Of a DNA stretch of 64,000 bases, positions 57,913 to 64,000 are shown piece by piece. The stretch covers positions 124,001-188,000 of the forward strand of contig NZ_MEEX01000013.1 of the NCBI RefSeq assembly GCF_001724605.1, read 5' to 3'. Each line of letters begins with the position of its first letter. Position 1 is the stretch's first letter. The position numbers and the translations under genes were made by a program. The DNA comes from Phenylobacterium sp. SCN 70-31 (lineage in GTDB: Bacteria; Pseudomonadota; Alphaproteobacteria; Caulobacterales; Caulobacteraceae). Under the pieces are notes generated by a model, which did no database searches, was not told the DNA's origin, and saw only the letters and a program-made list of their open reading frames with translations.

Positions 57913-58795
57913 GAACCTTCCCCGGTGATGCGTCGTCGTCCGTGAAGGTCACTTCCAGGCGCTCGCCGGGCGCCGGCTCGCGGGTCAACGGGATGCGGAC
58001 GGACCGGCGCGCGATTTCGGGGTAGACGCCCACGCCGCGGGCCAGCCCGAGGGGCTCGGCGGACTTGGGCGCGCCGGCGACGCGGACCTCGAAGTTGCCA
58101 TAGGCCGAGCTGGCGCCTGTCCGAACCACGTCGAAGGCGACCAGGGCGATCCGCCGGCCTGACGGACCGCCGTCGCCCGCCGCCCCGGCGTGTTCGATCC
58201 GGAGGTTCTCGATCCGCGCGCCTACGTCGAGCTCGCCGGGCCGCACGATCACCGGGATGGAGAGGCCGTAGACCGCCGTGATCTGGAAGCGCAGTTCGCC
58301 CGTTACGTCGCCCCCGGCGGCCGCCTCGGCCGTCGGGCCTGCTTCGGGTGGGGGAAGGGTGGTGATGGTGAGGTGGCTGCGATGTTCGCCGGCCGCCGCT
58401 TCGGGCATCGAGGACAGCCGCACCCGCACGGTCTGGGGACGGCCGGGTTGCAACACGACGCGCCGGGGCGAGACCTGGAGCATGGCCCGCGCAGATTTCA
58501 GGCCGGCGGCGGCGGCCTGGACCTCGGCCTGGCGCTCGGATGAATCGACGGCCGAGATCTGTCCGTCAGGCAGCATCACGCGGTCGACGAGGGCGATGTC
58601 CACCGTCACCGGCTGGTCGCCCTGGTTCACCAGGAAGACCGCGTTGTTGCGTCGGCCCCGATCGAGGATCACGCGCTTGGGGGTCAGGTTGAGGTAGGTG
58701 CCCGTCGCCGACGCCGCCGGTTCCTGCGCGAACGCCGGCGCCGCAGCGAGCGCGCCGAGGGCCGCGACCGCGGCGAGAACACGGCCCCACCACAT
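57893..58795 (-). CDS. Periplasmic PapD-like pilus chaperone
   Basis: Immunoglobulin-fold chaperone of 300 residues for fibre subunits. The ATG at 58795 shares one base with the previous stop (TGATG). Signal peptide about residues 1-23 (VLAAVAALGALAAAPAFAQ). Domain 1 shows TGTYLNLTPKRVILDRGRRN, NAVFLVNQGDQPVTVDIAL and SPRRVVLQPGRPQTVRVRL, the conserved edge strand of PapD-type chaperones. An acidic Gly/Ala-rich insertion (AGPTAEAAAGGDVTG) lies in the F1-G1 neighbourhood, longer than in classical chaperones. It is coupled to both the DUF4402 gene before it and the usher-like gene after it. Confidence 0.82.
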   Translation of the reverse strand: MWWGRVLAAVAALGALAAAPAFAQEPAASATGTYLNLTPKRVILDRGRRNNAVFLVNQGDQPVTVDIALVDRVMLPDGQISAVDSSERQAEVQAAAAGLKSARAMLQVSPRRVVLQPGRPQTVRVRLSSMPEAAAGEHRSHLTITTLPPPEAGPTAEAAAGGDVTGELRFQITAVYGLSIPVIVRPGELDVGARIENLRIEHAGAAGDGGPSGRRIALVAFDVVRTGASSAYGNFEVRVAGAPKSAEPLGLARGVGVYPEIARRSVRIPLTREPAPGERLEVTFTDDDASPGKVLAQAAL

Positions 58796-59376
58796 CAGTT
58801 GTACTGCACCACGACGGCCAGGGTGGTCGCCGCCAGATCCGGGCCGAGGCCCACGCCGATGCTCGCCGCCGCCCCGCCGCCCAGGGAGCCATCCACGATC
58901 AGGGCGCCGCCGCCGATGGTCGGTCGATCGGCGTCTCCTCCCGAGGGGAGATCGCCCGCGGGCGTATCCTGTGTCGCCGGGAGGGTTTCCGGGCTGGTCC
59001 GGACGACGAGGCCACGACGGCCGGTCCCGGCGAGCACCCGGAAGCCGACGGGCGCCGTCACGACCTGTCCGGTGTCGTCGACCCTGCGGATGACCAGCCG
59101 TGCGTTGGCCGGCATGGTGTTGGCCATCCCCATCGACGGGATTTCTCCGGTGAATTGCGCGCCCGAGAGGCCGCCGCTCGCCTCGCTCACGTTCGGCATC
59201 GCCGTGGGCCACGCCAGACGCAGCATCGCGGGGTCCACGATGTCGGCGCGCGCCGGCGCCGCCGCATCGGCCGCGCGGGCCGGTGGCGCGTCGCCCAGAA
59301 GCGCGCCGGCCAGGAACAGGATGGCCAGGAGCGGGGCGACCGGGGAAAGGCCGGAAGAGTGAAGGGCGCGCATCAT
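58795..59376 (-). CDS. DUF4402 fimbrial subunit-like protein
   Basis: Exported subunit of about 193 residues. The start at 59376 (MMRALHSSGLSPVAPLLAIL) gives a signal peptide ending near AARAADAAAP. The beta-rich body is diverged from the other DUF4402 proteins but keeps the C-terminal pattern LAATTLAVVVQYN. The chaperone start overlaps its stop by one base. It may be a minor subunit or adaptor. Confidence 0.72.
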   Translation of the reverse strand: MMRALHSSGLSPVAPLLAILFLAGALLGDAPPARAADAAAPARADIVDPAMLRLAWPTAMPNVSEASGGLSGAQFTGEIPSMGMANTMPANARLVIRRVDDTGQVVTAPVGFRVLAGTGRRGLVVRTSPETLPATQDTPAGDLPSGGDADRPTIGGGALIVDGSLGGGAAASIGVGLGPDLAATTLAVVVQYN

Positions 59377-59434
59377 GCCGGGACAACCTGGACCCTGGCG
59401 CAGCAGCGAACCATGCGCCGCCGCGCCGCAGGGA

Positions 59435-59956
59435 TCAGTTGAAGTCCACGGTGATGCTGAGCGTGCCGCTGTAGGTGTTGATGGCGGTCGTGTTGGTGAT
59501 GTCGAAGCGCCCGCCCACATGCAGGTCGTCTATGCCCGAGGCCGGCAGGGTGTTCAGCGCGCCGCTGCCGGCGACCGGGGCCTCCGCGTTGATGTTGGTG
59601 AGGTTGCCGCCTGCGCCCGGGAAGCTGAGGGTGTTGCCCGTGACCGAATAGGTCTGCCCGTTGGTTCCGGTGATCCGGAAGGTGGCTGCGTGCGCCAGCC
59701 CGCTGGTGGGTATGAAGCCGTTTCCGCCACTGAGGGACGGCGTCGCCGTGCCGGCGGCCGCCGACGCGACGGTCACGGTGGTGGTCCCTGAGGTCGGCCG
59801 GGCGATGGTCCCGAACTCCAGACTCCGCGTGGCGGTCACCTGGTTGGGTGACACGATGTTGGCCTGGGCCGTGGTGTTTGCGCTCACCGGCGCGGCGTTT
59901 GCGGCTCCCGCCAGCGCGGTCGAGGTGGCGGCGAGGAGCGCAAGGCGCAGTTTCAT
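59435..59956 (-). CDS. DUF4402 fimbrial major subunit-like protein
   Basis: Exported subunit of 173 residues, first gene of the cluster and the likely main building block. The start at 59956 (MKLRLALLAATSTALAGAAN) has AAGGG seven bases upstream. The signal peptide ends near ANAAPVSAN. The DUF4402 body reads ATRSLEFGTIARPTSGTTTV, then GGNGFIPTSGLAHAATFRIT and ends TYSGTLSITVDFN. There is no cysteine. The promoter should lie in the AT-richer region up to 60350, which it shares with the divergent PodJ-like gene. Confidence 0.8.
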   Translation of the reverse strand: MKLRLALLAATSTALAGAANAAPVSANTTAQANIVSPNQVTATRSLEFGTIARPTSGTTTVTVASAAAGTATPSLSGGNGFIPTSGLAHAATFRITGTNGQTYSVTGNTLSFPGAGGNLTNINAEAPVAGSGALNTLPASGIDDLHVGGRFDITNTTAINTYSGTLSITVDFN

Positions 59957-60353
59957 TCCGGGACCCTTCATCGGCGTTTCGATCCTTCCGTGCGGCGCAT
60001 TGCCGGGCGGGGTCCGTGTCCGCCTGCCGGCTGGGCTCCGAGAATATTCCCCTCTGGCGGGAAAAGTAGAAATGACAGGCGCCCAGGGTTGAGTTCCTGG
60101 CATTTACCTCTCATTAGCTGTGTTTCGATGTAGAACCACGTTCGTCAATCGTCAAGGCGCACGCGTCCTCATATTGGGGTCGAAAAATCGCGCAGCATTC
60201 GGATGTCATGGGAAAGTCCGACTTTCCCGAATACTGACTCTCAAAAGTAATCGCTGCGGGTCGCCGAATCGGCCGGCGGGGCGATCTCGTCCGGTGTGCG
60301 CCTTGCATGTAGGCTGGCTCAAGGCGGGCGCATGGCCGCTGGCGGGACGAGCG
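59957..60353. promoter_or_regulatory. Divergent control region of fibre cluster and PodJ-like gene
   Basis: This gap of about 400 bases becomes AT-richer between about 60100 and 60260, unlike the flanking genes. It contains the palindrome at 60210-60228. An open frame in phase with the PodJ-like gene runs through it from 60120, but its residues lack the composition of the rest of that protein. No other coding sequence is supported. Promoters for both directions are expected here. Confidence 0.5.
60210..60228. repeat. Palindrome, possible operator
   Basis: GGGAAAGT (60210-60217) and ACTTTCCC (60221-60228) are perfect 8-base complements separated by CCG. It lies between the divergent fibre cluster and PodJ-like gene in an AT-rich region, where a dimeric regulator might bind. 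No T-run follows on either strand, which argues against a terminator. Confidence 0.5.
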
Positions 60354-61586
60354 ATGGCGGCGGACGGCGCATGGCCCCACGACGGGGAAGGGGGGCTGGC
60401 GGCGGAGCCGCCGGACGACCTTCGCCGCGTGCTGGCCGCGGTGGAGCGGCGCCTCGGCGGTGATGGAGACGCGATGTCTCAGGAGACCGCCCGCGCTCTG
60501 GCCCAGGCGCTCGAGCTGCTTGCGGCGCGAGTGACGCATCATGAGACGGCTGTGCTGGCGGCCGTGGCGGCGCTGGCCGCAAGGCTGGATTCGGCTACGC
60601 TCCGCGGCGGGGCGGTCGTGAACGCGTCGCGGCGCGATCCCTGGTCCGAGCCCTGGCCCCTCCGCGCCGTGATGGCGGCTTCGACGTCATCGGCGCTGTT
60701 GGCGGCCATGGCGGCGGCAGCGGTGGCGTTCGGTCTTCACGGTCCCGAAGCGGCAAGCGACATGCCATCCGCGCCAGCTTCGCCCGATGTGGTGCGAAAG
60801 GGCCTGGGCACGTCCAACGGACCGTCGGCGGCGCTGTCCGCGGCGGTCCCGGCCGGCCCGGTCCTGCGAGCCGCGCCGCCCGTGTCGCCCGGCCCGGCGT
60901 CCGACGGTTACGAAGCGGCCGCCGAGGCCTTTCAGAGAGGCGATCCGCAGGCGTTGGCCCGGTTGAACGGCCTGGCGCAGGCGAACGATCCCCGCGCTCA
61001 ACTCCTGCTCGCAGGGCTCTATGAGACCGGCCGGGCGGGACTGCCGCGCGACCTGTCGGCGGCGAGGATGTGGACCCGCCGGGCCGCGGGAGGCGGCGAC
61101 AGGATGGCCATGCACAACCTGGGCCTTTTCCTCATGGCGGGAGAAGGCGGGCCGCGCGACCCGGCCGAGGCGGCGGCCTGGTTCCGGCGCGCCGCCGAGC
61201 GCGGCGTCGTGGACTCCCAGTACAATCTCGGTCTGCTCTACGAAGCCGGGCAGGGCGTGCCGCGCAACCTTCGCGAGGCCTATCGCTGGCTGTCGCTGGC
61301 GGCCAACGCCGGAGACATCGCCGCGCGCGAAAAGCAGATCGAGGTCGAGGCCCGTCTGGCGCCGGCCGAGCGGGCCGGCCTGGACCGCGACGTGGCGGCC
61401 TTCCAGCCCGGCGCGCTTTCGCCGGATGCAGCCGCCCCGATCGTGCCGCCGGCCGCCACCATCGCCGAGAGTCAGGCGTTCCTGGCGCGGCGGGGGTACT
61501 ACCTCGGCCCGATCGACGGCGCTTCGTCAGCCGGCTATGCGACCGCCGTCGCCGCCTGGCGCAAGGATCATCCTGAGCAGCCTTGA
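60354..61586 (+). CDS. Sel1-repeat protein with peptidoglycan-binding domain (PodJ-like)
   Basis: Membrane protein of about 410 residues from ATG 60354 (MAADGAWPHDG); the frame is open to 60120. A short cytoplasmic coiled-coil-like part (residues 20-80, RALAQALELLAARVTHHETA) is followed by one membrane helix near 105-125. A Pro/Ala-rich linker leads to three Sel1-type repeats at about 180-330 (AQLLLAGLYETGRAGLPRDL, AMHNLGLFLMAGEGGPRDPA, SQYNLGLLYEAGQGVPRNLR). The C-terminal peptidoglycan-binding domain is ESQAFLARRGYYLGPIDGAS. This is the order of the periplasmic half of the Caulobacter polarity protein PodJ, in a much shorter protein. A polar or wall-anchored role is inferred. Confidence 0.8.
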   Translation: MAADGAWPHDGEGGLAAEPPDDLRRVLAAVERRLGGDGDAMSQETARALAQALELLAARVTHHETAVLAAVAALAARLDSATLRGGAVVNASRRDPWSEPWPLRAVMAASTSSALLAAMAAAAVAFGLHGPEAASDMPSAPASPDVVRKGLGTSNGPSAALSAAVPAGPVLRAAPPVSPGPASDGYEAAAEAFQRGDPQALARLNGLAQANDPRAQLLLAGLYETGRAGLPRDLSAARMWTRRAAGGGDRMAMHNLGLFLMAGEGGPRDPAEAAAWFRRAAERGVVDSQYNLGLLYEAGQGVPRNLREAYRWLSLAANAGDIAAREKQIEVEARLAPAERAGLDRDVAAFQPGALSPDAAAPIVPPAATIAESQAFLARRGYYLGPIDGASSAGYATAVAAWRKDHPEQP

Positions 61587-61599
61587 GCCGGGCGCCGGC

Positions 61600-62679
61600 T
61601 CAGCCGTTGGGCCGCACCAGGATCTTGACGTGCGTCTCCGGGTCGCCCAGCGCCTCGAACGCGCCTGCCACGCCATTCAGGTCCACCTCCCCGGTGACCA
61701 GGCCCGTGACATCGATCACGCCTTCCGCGAGCTGACGCAGGGTCAGGGCGAATTCCTCCGGCGTGTAGCCGAAGACGAAGGTCAGCTCGATTTCCTTGGT
61801 GATGGCGATGGAAGGCTCGATGCGGTCTGTTTCCATGCAGACCCCGGCCACCACGATCTGGGCGCCGGCCGGCGCGGCCTCGATCAGCCCCTGGAGCACG
61901 CCGGGCGAGCCCACGCACTCGAACACCACGGGACGGGCGACGGGATTGCCCATCATGGCCATCATGCTCTGGTCGGCGCGCGCCCGCGGCGTCCCGAGGG
62001 CTTCCCAGCGGTTGTGGGGATTCTCGACGGCGGGATCGACCACCACGTCGGCGCCGATCGTCTCGGCGGCGGCCCGACGGCGCGGCGAGAAGTCGGCCGC
62101 GATCACGGGACCGTGACCCTGGGCCTTGAGGGCGGCGATGACCGCGAGGCCGACCGGACCGCAGCCCACCACCAGCGAGACCGACCTCGGCTCCAGACGA
62201 GCTTTGGCGACCGCGTGGGCTCCGACCGCAAAGGGCTCGGTCAGGACCGCCTTGTCGGTGGGCAGGCCGTTGGGGACCTCCAGCACCATCGCTTCGGTCA
62301 GCAGCATCTGCTCGGCGAACCCGCCGGGCAGGCGATTTGAGAAGCCGAGGGCTTCGACGCCGCCGCCGTGCAGGGTGACCGGTACGCTGACGACCCGCGT
62401 CCCGGCCTTCAGCGCCTTGGGAGAGCCCGGCCCATGATCGAGAACCTCGACGCAGAATTCGTGGCCGAAGACGGTGTCCGCCGTGGGATCGAAGCCGTTG
62501 TCGGGCGCGCCGCCGCGCCGGGACAGGCCGATCATGTGTTCCATGTGATGCAGGGCGTGCAGGTCCGATCCACAGATGCCGCACGCCAGGGTCTTCACCA
62601 GGATCTGTCCTTCGGCGGGTCTCAGGTCGGCGATCTCGTCGCAGACCAGTCGCCTGTCACGTCGGATCACCGCCTTCAT
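61600..62679 (-). CDS. Zinc-binding alcohol dehydrogenase family protein
   Basis: Medium-chain dehydrogenase/reductase of 359 residues. The GroES-like N-terminal domain has the catalytic zinc ligands in LACGICGSDLH near residue 33 and GHEFCVEVLD near 72. The four-cysteine structural zinc lobe of classical enzymes is missing, replaced by VPVTLHGGGVEALGFSNRLP. The Rossmann domain has VGCGPVGLAVIAALK near 172 and a threonine-dehydrogenase-like end. Cofactor and substrate are unknown. It is convergent with the PodJ-like gene and divergent from fabD. Confidence 0.87.
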   Translation of the reverse strand: MKAVIRRDRRLVCDEIADLRPAEGQILVKTLACGICGSDLHALHHMEHMIGLSRRGGAPDNGFDPTADTVFGHEFCVEVLDHGPGSPKALKAGTRVVSVPVTLHGGGVEALGFSNRLPGGFAEQMLLTEAMVLEVPNGLPTDKAVLTEPFAVGAHAVAKARLEPRSVSLVVGCGPVGLAVIAALKAQGHGPVIAADFSPRRRAAAETIGADVVVDPAVENPHNRWEALGTPRARADQSMMAMMGNPVARPVVFECVGSPGVLQGLIEAAPAGAQIVVAGVCMETDRIEPSIAITKEIELTFVFGYTPEEFALTLRQLAEGVIDVTGLVTGEVDLNGVAGAFEALGDPETHVKILVRPNG

Positions 62680-62779
62680 GCATCCTCCTCGCCGTTGGTC
62701 TTCGCCATCGGTCTTTCTTGTGCCTGCCGCCGCTATCCCCTAACCCTCGCGCCGCTGAATCACCAGGGAGCGGGACGCC

Positions 62780-63724
62780 ATGAGCCTCGCCTTCATTTTT
62801 CCGGGCCAGGGCAGTCAGGCCGTTGGCATGGGTCAGGATCTTGCCCAGGCGTTCGGCGCCGCGCGCGAGGTGTTCCAGGAAGTGGACGACGCGCTGGGCC
62901 AGAAGCTGTCCGTGCTGATGCGTGACGGCCCGGAGGACCAGCTCACCCTGACCGAGAACGCCCAGCCGGCGCTGATGGCCGTCAGCGTGGCGGTGATGCG
63001 GACGCTGGAGCGGGAGTTCGGCGTGGGTGTGGAAAAGGCCGCCTTCGTGGCCGGCCACAGCCTGGGCGAATATTCGGCGCTCGCCGCGGCGGGCGCCCTG
63101 GGACTTGCCGATACCGCCCGCCTGCTGAAGCTGCGCGGCCAGGCCATGCAGCGGGCCGTGCCGGTGGGGCAGGGCGCCATGGCCTCGCTGATCGGCCCCA
63201 AGACCGATCTGGCCCTGGCCGAGGAGGCCGCGAAGGCCGGCGCCGAGGTGGGTGTCTGCGTCGTGGCCAACGACAACAACCAGGGCAATGTCGTGATCTC
63301 GGGTGAGAAGGCCGCCGTGGACCGTGCCATCGAGAAGGCCAAGGAACTGGGCGCCCGCGCGATCCCGTTGAACGTCTCGGCGCCGTTCCACTGTCCCCTG
63401 ATGCAGCCTGCTGCCGACGAGATGGCCGAGGCGCTGGCGGCGGCGGCCATCGTGGCGCCGCGCGCGCCGGTCGTGGCCAACGTCACCGCCGCGCCGACCA
63501 ACGATCCCGAGGCCATCCGCCGCCTGCTCGTCGAACAGGTCACCGGCCGGGTCCGCTGGCGCGAAAGCATGACCTGGATGGCCGGGTCGGGCGGCGTCAC
63601 CCGATTCGCGGAGGCCGGCGCCGGCAAGGTTCTTTCGGGCATGGCCAAACGCATCGCCCCAGACGCCGAGGCCACGCCGCTGAACGCGCCGACCGACCTC
63701 GAAGCCTTCGCCAAGTCGCTCTGA
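62780..63724 (+). CDS. fabD: Malonyl-CoA:ACP transacylase
   Basis: Loads malonyl groups on acyl carrier protein for fatty acid synthesis. The 314-residue protein starts after AGGGAG as MSLAFIFPGQGSQAVGMG. The active-site serine is in AGHSLGEYSAL near 94, the arginine near 119 (LLKLRGQAMQ) and the histidine in NVSAPFHCPLM near 204. fabG begins 11 bases downstream, the usual fab operon order. Confidence 0.97.
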   Translation: MSLAFIFPGQGSQAVGMGQDLAQAFGAAREVFQEVDDALGQKLSVLMRDGPEDQLTLTENAQPALMAVSVAVMRTLEREFGVGVEKAAFVAGHSLGEYSALAAAGALGLADTARLLKLRGQAMQRAVPVGQGAMASLIGPKTDLALAEEAAKAGAEVGVCVVANDNNQGNVVISGEKAAVDRAIEKAKELGARAIPLNVSAPFHCPLMQPAADEMAEALAAAAIVAPRAPVVANVTAAPTNDPEAIRRLLVEQVTGRVRWRESMTWMAGSGGVTRFAEAGAGKVLSGMAKRIAPDAEATPLNAPTDLEAFAKSL

Positions 63725-63735
63725 AGGAGACCGGT

Positions 63736-64000
63736 ATGTTCGACCTCAGCGGCAGAACCGCCCTCGTCACCGGCGCAACCGGCGGCATCGGCGCCGAGAT
63801 CGCCCGCACCCTGCACGCCCAGGGCGCGCATGTCGTGCTTTCCGGCACCCGCGAGGCGGTGCTCCGAGACCTGGCCGCAAGCCTGGGCGAGCGCGTCTCG
63901 GTGGCCGCCGCAAACCTTTCGGACCCCAATGCGGTGGATGGCCTCGTAGAGGCCGCCGAGGCGGCGGCCGGCGCGCCCGCAGACATCCTGGTGGCCAACG
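63736..64000 (+). CDS. fabG: 3-oxoacyl-ACP reductase (5' part, cut by window edge)
   Basis: NADPH-dependent reductase of the fatty acid elongation cycle. GAAGGAG precedes the ATG. About 88 codons are visible: MFDLSGRTALVTGATGGIGA with the SDR cofactor loop TGATGGIG near residue 13, then AAANLSDPNAVDGL and ILVAN at the edge, where the NAG motif would follow. Direct placement after fabD supports fabG rather than another SDR. The catalytic part is outside the window. Confidence 0.93.
   Translation, partial: MFDLSGRTALVTGATGGIGAEIARTLHAQGAHVVLSGTREAVLRDLAASLGERVSVAAANLSDPNAVDGLVEAAEAAAGAPADILVAN

Noticed and set aside
57893..59386. Longer frame extending the chaperone gene upstream to 59386
   Set aside because: The upstream part is antisense-like Arg/Gly/Pro residues overlapping the DUF4402 gene in another frame. 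The ATG at 58795 gives a proper signal peptide.

Overview
The window is a high-GC chromosomal segment of an alphaproteobacterium, most likely of the order Caulobacterales (Caulobacter, Phenylobacterium or Brevundimonas type). This rests on the gene families and gene order: a bactofilin overlapping an M23 endopeptidase, an RNase E with a long acidic insertion in its S1 domain, radA-cvpA-purF, yfgM-bamB-der, the rpsF-rpsR-rplI set, a small PodJ-like Sel1/peptidoglycan-binding protein and a PEP-CTERM remnant of the alphaproteobacterial kind. No rRNA, tRNA, CRISPR array, insertion sequence or prophage was recognised. Most of the window is core chromosome.

Layout. 1-6.6 kb: rne (cut by the window edge) divergent from a periplasmic amidase and PBP1A. 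6.7-11.3 kb: prfB with its programmed +1 frameshift, then leftward bactofilin, M23 endopeptidase, bcp and tyrS. 11.5-17.2 kb: anmK, an exported M20 amidohydrolase, phhA, hspQ, Ppx/GppA and rlmE. 17.2-21.0 kb: an AT-rich island followed by a large autotransporter. 21.0-30.3 kb: a rhodanese, a LysR regulator divergent from a methyltransferase/MFS pair, then guaB, MAPEG, an RsmB-type methyltransferase, a nested inverted repeat, guaA and rpiB. 30.3-30.8 kb: a scar in which the start of a LuxR-like regulator is joined to the tail of a PEP-CTERM protein.

30.9-37.9 kb: thpR, DUF2164, an ArsC-like protein, a DUF6249/ECF sigma/membrane-protein operon, panB, an HWE-type histidine kinase, yfgM and bamB. 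37.9-46.0 kb: der, then the leftward radA-cvpA-purF-transporter-SDR run, and a Yip1 protein. 46.0-53.5 kb: leftward dnaB-alr, a TonB-dependent receptor flanked by hairpin terminators, and rpsF-rpsR-rplI. 53.5-60.4 kb: a DUF2059 protein, an exported peroxiredoxin, and a five-gene surface-fibre cluster (two DUF4402 subunits, PapD-like chaperone, usher-like outer-membrane protein, two-domain DUF4402 protein). 60.4-64.0 kb: the PodJ-like protein, a zinc-type dehydrogenase, fabD and the start of fabG.

Common themes are envelope construction (amidase, PBP1A, M23/bactofilin, anmK, alr, bamB, fatty acid synthesis), translation and RNA metabolism (rne, prfB, tyrS, rlmE, RsmB-like, ribosomal proteins, der) and purine synthesis (guaB, guaA, purF). 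The least ordinary parts are the DUF4402 chaperone/usher-like cluster with its divergent PodJ-like neighbour, the regulator/PEP-CTERM scar, the nested inverted repeat before guaA, and paired DnaA-box-like sites before dnaB. All positions and motifs come from reading the sequence; no database search was run.
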